From Ridgeia piscesae (lineage: Eukaryota > Annelida > Polychaeta > Sabellida > Siboglinidae): DNA of 64,000 nucleotides. The DNA lies in contig JAODUO010000849.1 in assembly GCA_025642075.2 (NCBI GenBank), forward strand, positions 84,501 to 148,500, in the 5' to 3' direction. The translations under genes were made by a program, and so were the position numbers. This document shows positions 1-13,286 of this stretch, piece by piece (position 1 is the first letter of the stretch; each line of letters opens with the position of its first letter). The notes below the pieces were generated by a model. That model was not told where the DNA came from and made no database searches. It saw only the letters and a list, made by a program, of their open reading frames with translations.

Positions 1-471
1 AGTTATAATAACAACACTTCTACAGCACAGATATCTTTGAAAATTCAAGCTCAGAGAACAAACTCATTTGGCATAATCATAAACGGTGACAGACAAAAGT
101 TGTCATTGGAGTATGGAAATGCAAAACAATATATGGTGGAAATGTAATTTCAAACAAATATGTTTTGAGGCTTTATGAAAGGTGGCTATATAGGAGTTGA
201 TTGTAGATTCTTGGCGCAGCTACAGAGAAAGCCTTTACATCATTTTGTTAACATGTATATATCTTTTATAAAATAAATTACAGTTGACCAATTTCTTATA
301 TATTTATTGATTACTATTATTATTTTATATCTGTTTTGTTGTGAACTACCAGGTATATATTTCATCTGAAGCTTAAATGTTTTAAGATGTAAGGATGTAG
401 GGTGATGGTGGCCCATGGAAGATCATGCCTTACCACGTGACATGGTTACCATGGTTAAACAGAACACCTAC

Positions 472-3400
472 CGTCTGTGCGAGAAGGAGCTCCCTAGGGG
501 GCGCCTCAAGGTGTTCCTGCCCCCCGTACTTGTCGACGATGCTGCCCTTCAAGTCCTTCTTGTAATCCTCCTTCTTCTTCTTGTACTCCGACGACAGCAG
601 GGCCAGCTTGGTGGGGTCAGCCTGCAGGTGCACGTCCACTCCCTTCTCATACGCCTCCCACGCAAACACTGCACACAGAGGGCGCTAGTGTCAGTCACCA
701 CAATGAGGCTACGGCTACTGCAGTTTCGTAAACACTGCGCACAGATCAATCGAATAGTAATCGTTTTAACGTCAAATTGAACCTTTGCATGTGGCTCCCT
801 CACCATGCCAACATGTATTGAGCAAACTTCTCTACCACGTCCATCATCCAGCAATTAGAATATTACCCAACCAAATGTCCTGAAGTTATTTCACAATGTT
901 GTCCTGCATAGCAAATTTATATCTACTACAATTTTGTACTGAACAACAATTTATGATAAATAATTCTAAATTTTAGAGTGAAACTGCAAATATGCCAAAG
1001 AACACTGGAATTAACCATGCAAGACCGAAGCAGCCTAAACAATTATGACGAGGCGTGAATATCTACTCGGAGTCACCCACCTTGTTTACTCGCCATCCCA
1101 TGAGCGTCCCCCGACCACCTCACAAAGTTGTCTCCTGCATACGGTAATCTGTAACACGATAATGAGACATGTTTCCCACGAAAACCGATATCTTTGAAAA
1201 TCAACTATATGATACTTATTTTTGCAAAAATCACAAAATTGACGGAACAAGACCTAGGCAACTATTTTTGGCGAGTGTCCAGAATATCGCTGCATGAATT
1301 AATACCCAATTCACTATGATGGGTTCTACATATTCTGTACTATCATTGCACATGCGTGTACTTTACCCAAGTAGTTACAGTATCTATGCATTTCAGGTCG
1401 TCCACAATATCTGTGCTATAAAACAGAGTCAGTTCTCTTATATACCCATCTATTATCTTCACAGAGGACAGTGTGCCATCTACTTAGGTCCTTCTTCTTC
1501 ACAGAACTTAGTAAGATAAGACATGACTTGAGCATTGCAAGAATAAGGCAACAATCCAGTTGTACTTTATAATGGCCGTGGATTAGGATCTGGCTGGTTA
1601 AAATCTGTCACATTTTGTAACTTTCTATATACAAACACATCTATTCTTCTTCTGCCTCCCCTTGTGAGATAAGTAATATAGAAACACCTATTCTTCTTCT
1701 GCCTCCCCTTCTGAGATAAGTGCTACAGACACATCTATTGTACTTCTGCCTCCCTTTGTGAGATAAGTGCTACAGACACATCTATTGTACTTCTGCCTCC
1801 ATTTGTGAGATAAGTGCTTCAGACACATCTATTGTACTTCTGTCTCCCTTTGTGAGATAAGTGCTACAGACACATCTATTGTACTTCTGCCTCCCTTTGT
1901 GAGATAAGCGCTACAGACACATCTATTCTTCTTCTGCCTCCCTTTGTGAGATAAGTGCTAAAGACACATCTATTCTTCTTCTGCCTCCCCTTGTGAGATA
2001 AGTGCTACAGACACATCTATTCTTCTTCTGTCTCCCTTTGTGAGATAAGTGCTACAGACACATCTATTCTTCTTCTGCCTCCCCTTGTGAGATAAGTGCT
2101 ACAGACACATCTATTCTTCTTCTGCCTCCTCTTGTGAAGCAAGTGCTACACATGTATAAAACAAGGCTATTGGCCAATACTAGACGAGATAAAGCCTACA
2201 GTCCATTATCTGAGACCACATGTCACACCAGGAGTTATCAAGTACGTACTCTGTTGCACTGCGTCCTGTCTTTGCAAGTGGGTTCTCTCGCATTGACCTT
2301 GTCTTTGGATCATAGTATGCGGAGTTGGGGTCAAGGTTGAAGAGATACTGAAAGAGGCAGGAAAATGTTGTAACACGTTTCTAAATTAATCATGACATGA
2401 CAACTGAAAACATGATTATTAATATTAAATCTGACTACCGTTGATGAATATTTATTGCTTGGAAAATGGTATTGTTGTTACGCAATTACAGACATCAAAC
2501 AAACATCATCACTCTAAAACGTAAAACAAATCCAACAACAAATTCTCTACATGCCAGCAAATTCAAGACAATTTTTTCTTTGTTTTAGATCACAGATCTG
2601 GACAGACATGACACCAACCTTAGCAGTGTCTTCACGTATTCGCAAGTTACGAACAGTAATCCTCTGTTTTGTCTCAAACTTCTGGCCTGGCATGTCGATG
2701 TGATCAGCATATTTATCGTCATCTTCAAGGTCGTCCTTATCTTTCTGTAAGGTCATCACAGGTCATACAGAATTAGTCACATGATCAAACAAGGCTAGAC
2801 TGGCAAGTGCATGCCCCTCTGACAAAGCTGTGACTAGCAACTATAAATAACGATTAAACACAAAGATGAGTTATAATGTATTTAGTTTGTCCACGACTCA
2901 TACAAAATACACAGATTATACAAAGAGCATATATATGATATAAACCTTCTGAGTTTTGAGCAAATTGAGGACAATGCTTTGCTTGATTTCATGTAACCAC
3001 GTATATGATGTTCTTAGTTAAGTTACATAAAATGCTCTTTATCAGGACACGATTGATATATCACTGTCTGATACCTCAACTTCACAAAGGAACCAGCCAC
3101 AGACACAAATCCAAAATACAGTACATAGGTTGTCCGAATGTTTTTTTAAACACATTTTATCATATCAAAAGACTACATATTAATATTAAAACTGTGGAAA
3201 AGATGCATGACACAAAATGAGGTCGTTCTGGTTGGAATATATTTGTTAATCCCTTATGTTCTAATGAGAGTGAAGAATATAATATGACGTCAACAAAGGT
3301 CACAGAACCTTGTGATACACCTGTCATACCTGGCGTTCGGCCTCCTCCTCTTCCAAAATGTCTGTCTCCAATTTCTGTGCCTTCAACTGTCGTTTCGCCT

Positions 3401-6400
3401 AAATAGACCAAAAACAAATCACCCATTTAAACACTCATAAAATGAAGTAAATCTTTCAGTATTTACTGATATGATTTCATGTATATGTGACAAATCTATT
3501 AATGCTGTTTAATTTTGACAACTGGCATAACACAAGCTATTTAATTACAAAATAGGCAGCTTAAAATCACCCGGAACCACATAATTGTGCATAAAAATAC
3601 CATAGACCTGGTGATATCAATTTAATTCAAAATGATTAGTAAAAATGTAAATTAATCACTGGGTCAATGATACAACACTGGGCTTGAATTAATAACATTG
3701 TAAATGTCCATTTGATACACCATTTCTCTGTAAATTTCCATTTGAAAAACTATTTTCTTTGGGGATAATGGTGACCAGTTTACTCAATCATTATCATGTT
3801 TCATCTGAATAATGGAAATAAACTGCTTTAATTGGCTTCGCCATCAACCCAAAATTTGTCTGCCATTTTGTCAATCATTTCACGACTGTGTATGTACGAT
3901 TTGTACAATTCCAAATAAATACTACTACCTTGTTAATGTTATTAATATTGACACATATTGTTCACAAACCTCTTCCAGCTTCTGATACTCATCCACAATG
4001 TGTTTGTGTTCGGATATATCGTAGCCATTCCAATGGTCTCGTTTTCCGTCGTAGTCAAAGTCCAACTGTGGCTGTACGTACTCATCAGGGGCAATGTCTG
4101 AGCCTGTGTACTTGGCACCGACCTTCCGCGGCCGCTGTACCAGCAGACAAACAGTTTTAGGGTTGTACTGGTTAACTAATACACCCTCCACAGTGTATCA
4201 CATTATCATGTATGACTATCACAAAAACATTTAGTGAAATACCTATTTGTACAGGATTTTGGTACAGGGTTTTGGTACAGGGTTTTGGTACACATTAATT
4301 ACATAAAAAAAATTGATTTCATGCTATTGCTAAGGAAAACATTGAAATACTCTTGTTTCAAAATGCAACCTTTTGTAATAACTTTTAAACATTTTGAAAT
4401 GCTAATCATATCATAGAGTTTATCTAATGACAGATTGCATTACAGGTTTCTTACATTCGCCAAATGTTCCCCAAAGCCTAGAGGCAACGTACCATACATT
4501 CATGTGTTCCACAAGTCAGTATAAATGCTGTCAACAACTCAAAAAAGAATGACAATTTGTGAAGATAACAGTGACCCACCTCCAAACAATCCTTCTTCTT
4601 ATGTGTCACAGCCCCGCAGTTTTCACAAGCCCCCTTGCGAAACTTTGTCACTGCTGTCTCCTACAGTACACAGTGAATTTGTCAGTTAACAATGGTAGAG
4701 TCAGCATGTGTCATAGTTGACTGTATTAGAGTCAGCATGTGTCATAGTTGACTGTATTAGAGTCAGCACGTGTCTTAGTTGACTGTATTAGAGTCGGCAT
4801 GTGTCATAGTTGACTGTATTAGAGTCGGCATGTGTCATAGTTGACTGTATTAGAGTCGGCATGTGTCATAGTTGACTGTATTAGAGTCAGCATTTGTCAT
4901 AGTTAACTGTATTAGAGTCAGCATGTGTCGTAGTTGACTGTATTAGAGTCGGCATGTGTCATAGTTGACTGTATTAGAGTCAGCATTTATCACAGTTGAC
5001 TGTATTAGAGTCAGCATGTGTCGTAGTTGACTGTTAGAGTCGGCACGTGTCTTAGTTGACTGTGTTAGAGTCGGCACGTGTCTTAGTTGACTGTGTTAGA
5101 GTCGGCATGTGTCATAGTTGACTGTATTAGAGCCGGCACGTGTCTTAGATGACTGTATTAGAGTCAGCATGTGTCTTAATTGACTGTATTAGAGTCAGCA
5201 TGTGTCGTAGTTGACTGTGTTAGAGTCAGCATTTGTCATAGCTTGACTGTATTAGAGTCGACACGTGTCTTAGTTGACTGTATTAGAGTCAGCATTTGTC
5301 ATAGTTGACTGTATTAGAGTCGGCACGTGTCATAGTTGACTGTATTAGAGTCGGCACGTGTCATAGTTGACTATATTAGAGTCAGCACGTGTCATAGTTG
5401 ACTGTATTAGAGTCAGCATTTGTCATAGTTGACTGTATTAGAGTCGGCACGTGTCACAGTTGACTGTATTAGAGTCAGCACGTGTCATAGTTGACTGTAT
5501 TAGAGTCAGCACGTGTCTTAGTTGACTGTATTAGAGTCGGCACGTGTCATAGTTGACTGTATTAGAGTCAGCATGTGTCATAGTTGACTGTATTAGAGTC
5601 GGCACGTGTCATAGTTGACTGTATTAGAGTCAGCATTTGTCATAGTTGACTGTATTAGAGTCGGCACGTGTCATAGTTGACTGTATTAGAGTCAGCATGT
5701 GTCATAGTTGACTGTATTAGAGTCAGCATTTGTCATAGTTGACTGTATTAGAGTCAGCACTTGTCATAGTTGACTGTATTAGAGTCGGCACGTGTCATAG
5801 TTGACTGTATTAGAGTCAGCATTTGTCATAGTTGACTGTATTAGAGTCGGCACGTGTCACAGTTGACTGTATTAGAGTCGGCATGTGTCTTAGTTGACTG
5901 TATTAGAGTCAGCATTTGTCTTAGTTGACTGTATTAGAGTCAGCATTTGTCTTAGTTGACTGTATTAGAGTCGACATGTGTCTTAGTTGACTGTATTAGA
6001 GTCAGCACGTGTCACAGTTGACTGTATTAGAGTCAGCACGTGTCTTAGTTGACTGTATTAGAGTCGGCACGTGTCATAGTTGACTGTATTAGAGTCAGCA
6101 TTTGTCATAGTTGACTGTATTAGAGTCGGCACGTGTCACAGTTGACTGTATTAGAGTCGACATGTGTCTTAGTTGACTGTATTAGAGTCAGCATGTGTCA
6201 TAGTTGACTGTGTTAGAGTCGGCATGTGTCGTAGTTGACTGTATTAGAGTCAGCACGTGTCTTAGATGACTGTATTAGAGTCGGCACGTGTCATAGTTGA
6301 CTGTATTAGAGTCAACATTTGTCATAGTTGACTGTATTAGAGTCAGCACGTGTCACAGTTGACTGTATTAGAGTCGACATGTGTCTTAGTTGACTGTATT

Positions 6401-7760
6401 AGAGTCAGCACGTGTCACAGTTGACTGTATTAGAGTCAGCATGTGTCGTAGTTGACTGTGTTAGAGTCGGCACGTGTCTAGTTGACTGTATTAAAGTCAA
6501 CACGTGTCATAGTTGACTGTATTAGAGTCGGCATGTGTCATAGTTGACTGTATTAGAGCCGGCACGTGTCGTAGTTGACTGTATTAGAGTTGGCACGTGT
6601 CATAGTTGACTGCATTAGAGTCGGCACGTGTCTTAGTTGACTGTATTAGAGTCGGCATGTGTCTTAGACTCTTAGTTGACTGTATTAGAGTCGGCACGTG
6701 TAGTTGACTATTAGTCGGCATGTGTCACAGTTGACTGTATTAGAGTCGGCATTGTGTCACAGTTGACTGTATTAGAGTAGGCATGTGTCATAGCTGACAG
6801 TATTAGAGTCGGCATATGTCATAGCTGACTGTATCATTTATTGTTATATTTGTTGAGTTATGTTTGTTGTATGATTTATGTGATTCCTAAAGTAAATTAT
6901 CTATCTAAAGCAGGAAGTGGTTGTCCTACCTTGACCCCCTTCCTGTACCACTGGTCGACCCCAGCATATGCCTTCCTTGTGTCTGGTTGCTGTTTCTGAT
7001 GCTTGAGTGTCGGTTGTGTGGAGCCAAAGTACCAAGGAGCCTGCATGATGTACTGTGGGATGTGTGGGTTGATGTCTCTGTCACAGACAATAATAATAAG
7101 ATGACTTCTGTTGCGCCTAAATCCTTGGAACCAAGTTCAGAGGCATATCAATTCAAAAGTATGTAAATTATTGCATTTTTCCACAAAAAAATTGCTATTG
7201 AGACACACACAAACTTCTTTCAGCACTTTTGTTTTACATTGCGTTATATGTGGAATGTTTTAAGTGTTTTATCTTAAAACAAGCTAAAGGGGATTTATGA
7301 ACATATTATGAAATAAAGAAGCACAATATTATTTTGTGTATACAAAACACAAATATACACAAGTCACTGATCACATACACACGTCACAATACACATACAT
7401 ACACAAGTCACTGATCAAACTACAAATGCAATCATGTCACACATAGAGGATTTTCTTTTGATAAACCTTTGAAACACACCTACTAAATGGATAAGTTAAC
7501 CAAGGACATACTGGGTATTGGGTTACTAGAGGAACTACACCTTCACAAGGAACTCCAACTAAGCCCAATACTTACTTCCCCTCCTCATCCTTCATCGCGG
7601 GAACTGTTCCTGCCTTCCGAGCCTCTTCCAGCTCCTTCATCTTCTTCCAGTCTTCCCGTCGATTCGTCTTTGTTTCGTCCCCTTCTTTCCCATCGCCTGG
7701 GTCCTCTGACTTTGCCATTTTGGCAACGACGGAGGGCGGAAGGCTCACCGTGAATGACAT
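472..7760 (-). CDS. SLU7: Pre-mRNA-splicing factor SLU7, N-terminal 379 residues (3' exons outside window)
   Basis: SLU7 acts in the nucleus in the second step of splicing, helping choose the 3' splice site. Nine coding exons, in transcript order: 7760-7576, 7077-6930, 4660-4580, 4134-3970, 3398-3330, 2744-2619, 2347-2250, 1148-1081, 668-472. They sum to 1137 nt (379 codons) with matching phases and GT-AG introns. Exon 3 encodes the CX2CX4HX4C zinc knuckle (C123, C126, H131, C136). Exon 4 gives the family block [11 protein letters not shown]...[19 protein letters not shown]. Later exons give [46 protein letters not shown] and the KYGGQEHL region. The human protein is about 586 aa, so roughly a third is missing off the left edge; no stop codon is seen after 472. 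The start at 7760 gives the expected [12 protein letters not shown]...RREDWKK N-terminus. Identity is certain by family pattern. Confidence 0.96.
1631..2152. repeat. 47-bp minisatellite, about 11 copies, in an SLU7 intron
   Basis: Tandem units of about 47 bp carrying CACATCTATT, TTCTGCCTCC and GTGAGATAAG. They vary mainly at one point (CTTCTT versus GTAC after CTATT) and in the last unit. The array fills most of the intron between the exons at 2347-2250 and 1148-1081. Confidence 0.9.
4694..6833. repeat. 31-bp minisatellite, about 69 copies, in SLU7 intron 2
   Basis: An almost unbroken 2.1-kb array of a 31-bp unit built on AGTTGACTGTATTAGAGTC followed by a variable block. The variable block takes a few forms: AGCATGTGTC, GGCACGTGTC, AGCATTTGTC and GACATGTGTC. 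Many units therefore carry the E-box CACGTG. Units near the right edge are degenerate or truncated. It occupies nearly all of the intron between the exons at 7077-6930 and 4660-4580. Confidence 0.95.
7081..7166 (-). mobile_element. LINE 3'-end remnant next to SLU7 exon 2
   Basis: On the minus strand this stretch runs ATTGATATGCCTCTGAACTT, then TTCCAAGGATTTAG, and ends in TTATTATTATT. It resembles, at roughly three quarters of positions by eye, the DNA just after the LINE coding tail at 62385-62625. The TTATTATTATT tail runs directly into the acceptor of SLU7 exon 2 (TTGTCTGTGACAG). The relationship is seen by eye; the family is not determined. Confidence 0.45.
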
Positions 7761-7797
7761 GGTCGTCCTGTCCTATTACTGGTTATGTGCAACAGTC

Positions 7798-8719
7798 CTG
7801 AATAAGAAAATCATACAGTTATGGTACATTTTTGACAAGGTGAAATGTTATTTGATATAAAAGGTGAAATTTTAGCGATGTAAACGAAAATGTTGATTTT
7901 TATAGGAACTGTGTATGCTAAATAAAAAATGTAGTGGTCACTTGCAGGGTTAAATTATTGTCCCATGTAATGTTTCATTCATTTCTTGTGCCTGTGTTCT
8001 CTATTGGCTGTCACTGCTAATGGTGATTGTTACTCAAGTGAATTCTTGCCAAACTACCATTGCCAAGGTAGATTCACCTTGGTCTTATTTAGGTCTGTAT
8101 ACTCCACACAGGTTCCCGTCCACATAACCGTGGCGTTGTGGGGAACCTGAGTTGTGCAGTGAGCAATGCAAAGATTGCATGAAATTTAATTTGGAAGAAA
8201 ATTATAAAAAGGTGAAATGAGTAATTGCGTTAAACAAGTGTAAACATTGTTGCAGATAAAAAATAGAGAGTTGGTATTGTAAAAAAATTGAGTTGTTGCT
8301 GCAAATCTAGGTCAGGAATGGTCATATGAACAAGTGGGATATCCAACAAGTGAACTGTTCGATTGCTACCCGCGTTACTCGAGTTACTCAGGTTGTTGAA
8401 TCAATATCGGCCCCGGTGTCTGAAGTATGAGTAGTGCTAGGACGTTCGACGGTACGCTGTTCGTCAACGCCAACGCCAGTAGGCAACGGCACCGACGAAC
8501 GACAATGCTGCTCGACTGTACCACATCATTTCTAAATATGCAAACTTGACTTACAGGCAGCTACATCATACATCGTTCTGTGATTTTACGACAAAGTTAT
8601 GTTTAAACGCACCACACTCAATCACCAATGCTGAGTATTCATAATAGATTACATACCGTAAATTGTAGGATCCGATCTTACAAGTCCATCAACATCAACA
8701 ACTTCGTCGCCATTTTAGT
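7798..8719 (-). other. Putative SLU7 5' UTR intron and short non-coding first exon
   Basis: On the minus strand a clear acceptor (ATTTTCTTATTCAG then GAC) ends at 7798, 37 nt upstream of the SLU7 ATG. This suggests a 5' UTR intron. A donor-like GGACTT/GTAAGA lies at 8682/8681, which would make 8682-8719 the end of a non-coding first exon. That exon carries AAAATGGCG (8707-8715, minus strand), a YY1-like element common at housekeeping start sites. It abuts the transposon at 8720. The splice sites are seen; joining them into one transcript is inference. Confidence 0.35.
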
Positions 8720-9640
8720 GGGGCATACTAAAAGGCGGGCCACAATTGGCAGACCGCGCGGAAACGGCAGACCACATTCACAAAGATGCCACCGATCGGT
8801 ATGCTCCATGTTTACGAGCTTTGTTGTTGTTTGCGCGTCCGATCGTATTGGAGACTTTTATTATTGTGTTGTACTAACAATTCTAAATGTAATACCGAAT
8901 GGTATTACTTGTATTTATAAAATCCTAGAAATAAATTAAAATGTTAGGCCTTACTAATTAACTCTACGAGTATTCGCTCAGTCAAAAATAGAAGTCCCAC
9001 ATAGTCACAGATGATAGACGGCAGCTGCATACTATCGGTTTATTTAAATCGTTTGATGTGATGACTCGCCTAAGGGTACATGTGTTCATAGGGCACAAAT
9101 TCCCGTTATTGAATACCGAAACACGGTCACCTGGCAGGTGAGGAATTCTGAGGCTCCAGCCATCTTTTGATGTTCTTTGATGATCTATTGTGAAAGGGCA
9201 TATATAATACTATGTGGATTGATCTCGAATTGCACTGATAGCTGCATATTTGTTAGTGGGTGGGTGAGTAGTTCGTGTACGTTATTGAGGGTTATTTAAT
9301 AGAATGTACTTCACTAAGATCATGGACGTTATATCTGAGGCTAGCCGTCTTTTGATGTAATAACTCGCCCAACGGTACATGTTATCATAGGACATTATAC
9401 ACTTGTTATTGAATGCCGGCATTTGGTGAGGACATCTGAATGTTGATGGACATTATCTCTTCACAAGTGTACGTTAATTGTAGGTCTAGCTATTACTATC
9501 ACTGAGACTCATTAGTACTTATGCTACTTATTACAATCACACTCGTTTTATCACCCCCATTAAAAGTATAACACTGATATGACCTATAGGTATATTAATT
9601 TAAAAAAAATTATAACATAAAATAAACAAATTAAAAGTAA

Positions 9641-10776
<1,136 letters not shown>

Positions 10777-10780
10777 ATAA

Positions 10781-10815
10781 ACAATGTATATACCATCATG
10801 TACTGCATATATAAC

Positions 10816-10821
<6 letters not shown>
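10781..10821. repeat. 41-bp perfect inverted copy of 10291-10331
   Basis: ACAATGTATATACCATCATG at the left of this stretch and its continuation to ATAACATTTAT are the exact reverse complement of 10291-10331 in the second tandem copy. It is flanked by GT and TA runs, suggesting an inversion or template switch within the array. Confidence 0.9.
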
Positions 10822-10871
<50 letters not shown>

Positions 10872-10954
10872 TGTCATTGTTGAAGTGAAATAGTAATACT
10901 AAGAATAGTGAAAATAAAAACAAACAAACAACAAATCCAAGAATTTTTATTTCG

Positions 10955-11312
10955 CCTTTCAAAAATTGTACATATATGCTAACTTGTAGTACTGTAGTTA
11001 AATTTGCTTATTACACGTATGTTATTATTGAAAGACATCTCAACATCACATGAACACCGTAAAAACAGCAACTATAAGGCGTCAACTAGAACAATGCACG
11101 TAAAGGGCCCCCGCGTAAACATGGAGCGTACCTACCTTTCAAACATTGTACATATATGCTAACTTGTAGTACTGTAGTTAAATTTGCTTATTACACGTAT
11201 ATTATTATCGAAAGACATCTCAACATCACATGAACACCGTAAAACAGCAACTATAAGGCGTCAACTAGAACAACGCACGTAAAGGGCCCCCGCATAAACA
11301 TGGAGCGTACCG
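10955..11312. repeat. 180-bp direct duplication inside the transposon's right arm
   Basis: CTTTCAAAAATTGTACATAT... at 10955 and CTTTCAAACATTGTACATAT... at 11135 continue in near identity to GGGCCCCCGC(G/A)TAAACATGGA. The period is 180 bp. The second copy runs on into the inner part of the right TIR, so the duplication captured subterminal sequence. Confidence 0.9.
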
Positions 11313-11427
11313 ATCGGTGGCATCTTTGTGAATGTGGTAAATCTGGTCAGCCGTTTCCGCGCTCTGCCAATTGTGGCCCGCCTTTTAGTATGCCCCATTT
11401 TAGTTGGCGTGCTATATAAAAACGAGA

Positions 11428-11435
11428 ACTTCCGG
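11428..11435. promoter_or_regulatory. ETS-type motif ACTTCCGG in the SLU7/NOA1 divergent promoter
   Basis: ACTTCCGG (CCGGAAGT on the other strand) is the core ETS site typical of housekeeping promoters. It lies just outside the right transposon end, beside TATATAAAA at 11413-11421. NOA1 starts about 600 bp to the right and SLU7 to the left, so it probably served both before the insertion. The motif is seen; the function is inferred. Confidence 0.35.
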
Positions 11436-12034
11436 TTGAATGCTACCAATTTGTTCTCGTTGAAAAGTGCTTGATGGTAAAGTATCATGTATCATGTTTA
11501 GGTAAACCGCTATGTCATTTATTAAATTAGGAACATATGGTGATACTAATAATCTGTCCCATAAGTAGCGTTAATGTGTTGCGTAGCTACATACATGACA
11601 AATCTATATTATCGCTCACACATGCATTACTTGATTATCGCTCATCTAGTACGCGACATGCTTTATCAGTAATTAAGCACTTGGTCCAGACTATTTATTA
11701 AAACCTGTCAGGGTATGTTTACGACTGATTAATAGGTAGCTAACTAATAAACAATTACAACGATAAATACAATTAATAACCTTTTCTGAGGCTCTGTTTT
11801 GAATGAAGTCTGTCAGTCAGTGAGTGTCACAGTCACACTTCACATGTGACCAAACTCACACATCTCAGTCATGATTATGGCCCCGTCTCCAAGCCGTCGT
11901 TGCCTACTTGAATGTCATCTGTTGTCTCACAGCTTTGCTGCGTTTAGCATATGATGGTTAATTGCAGTACCCGTTAATTGTATGATGTTTTCCATTACAG
12001 GGTCCCCTAAAACATTGCTTTTAAAGAGAGAATC

Positions 12035-13243
12035 ATGCTTTTATCAAGGTGCAAATTCACCTGCTTTGCACAGCACCTACAGCGGATCTGTCCACGATGC
12101 AGTATATTGTCTACGGATATCATCTGCAGAAGCCAACCACGTTCACTTGTTTTACCGCAAGAATCCGCAACTTTTCACACATCTGCATGTTGTCGCAGTA
12201 AGACAAAACCAAGGTTGACACGACAACAGAAAGTTGAACTGAATTCAACACAGAAAATAGAAACAACATCACTTGCTGCACAGATGATGTTGAATAAAGA
12301 TGCTCCAGGGATAACTTGGACAGAAACGATGCAAGATGACTATGACATGAATGAGCTCGAGGCACTGGCACAGGACATTGTGAACACCCCCGATTTAATT
12401 CTTGAACAATCGTCCGATGATGACAAAGATGAAAGTGATGATTTGATTACATCAGACGTGATCCCTGCGAAAATCCCTGAGGGCGATACGGCCTTTGAGA
12501 TGTTTGGGAGCCCCGATCCAATGGTTCCAATGAGCAATGTTCCATGTGCAGGTTGCGGGGCCAACTTGCATTGTCAGGACCCGGCGATTCCTGGCTACTT
12601 GCCAAGTCAGAAGTTCACTTCAATTCCTATGAAGAAACTTCGGACATCCATATGTCAGCGATGTCTGCTGATGAAGTACCATAAGATTGCACTCAATGTT
12701 TCGGTCCATCCAGAAGAATACAACAAAATAATATCGCAGATCCGCAACAAAGGTGGTCTTGCAATTGTTGTGGTTGACCTTCTTGACATGCCCAATAGCA
12801 TCTTCAAGGACCTGCCGGAGTTGATCGGTCAAGATCGCCCACTGTACATCATTGGAAACAAAGTCGACCTCATCCCGAGGGATGAGACAGGGTACCTGAA
12901 GAGAACCAAGGACATGTTGATGTACCTGTGTAAGGAAGCAGGGCTTGGCACAACGAATGAGGTCATGCACATCGCATTGGTTAGTGCAAAAACAGGCTAC
13001 GGCATCGAGGAACTGATTACTCAGCTACTGAAAGACTGGGGGAAGAAAGGTATGTTAACTGATCTTATCAAATCAGTTGTAGATAGTAATAATAATATAC
13101 ATTAATACAGTTAAGATTTTATTACATTTGTAAGTTACCATATTGACTGTATAGTGGCATACATTCATCATCTATATCTTTAAAGCCACCACTTCGATGA
13201 TTGTTATTATTAAATAGTATTATATAGTAATAGTAGTATGTAA

Positions 13244-13286
<43 letters not shown>

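Noticed and set aside
4694..6833. Regular 31-bp repeats resembling a CRISPR array
   Set aside because: There are no spacers: the whole unit repeats. The host is an animal and the array lies inside an intron.
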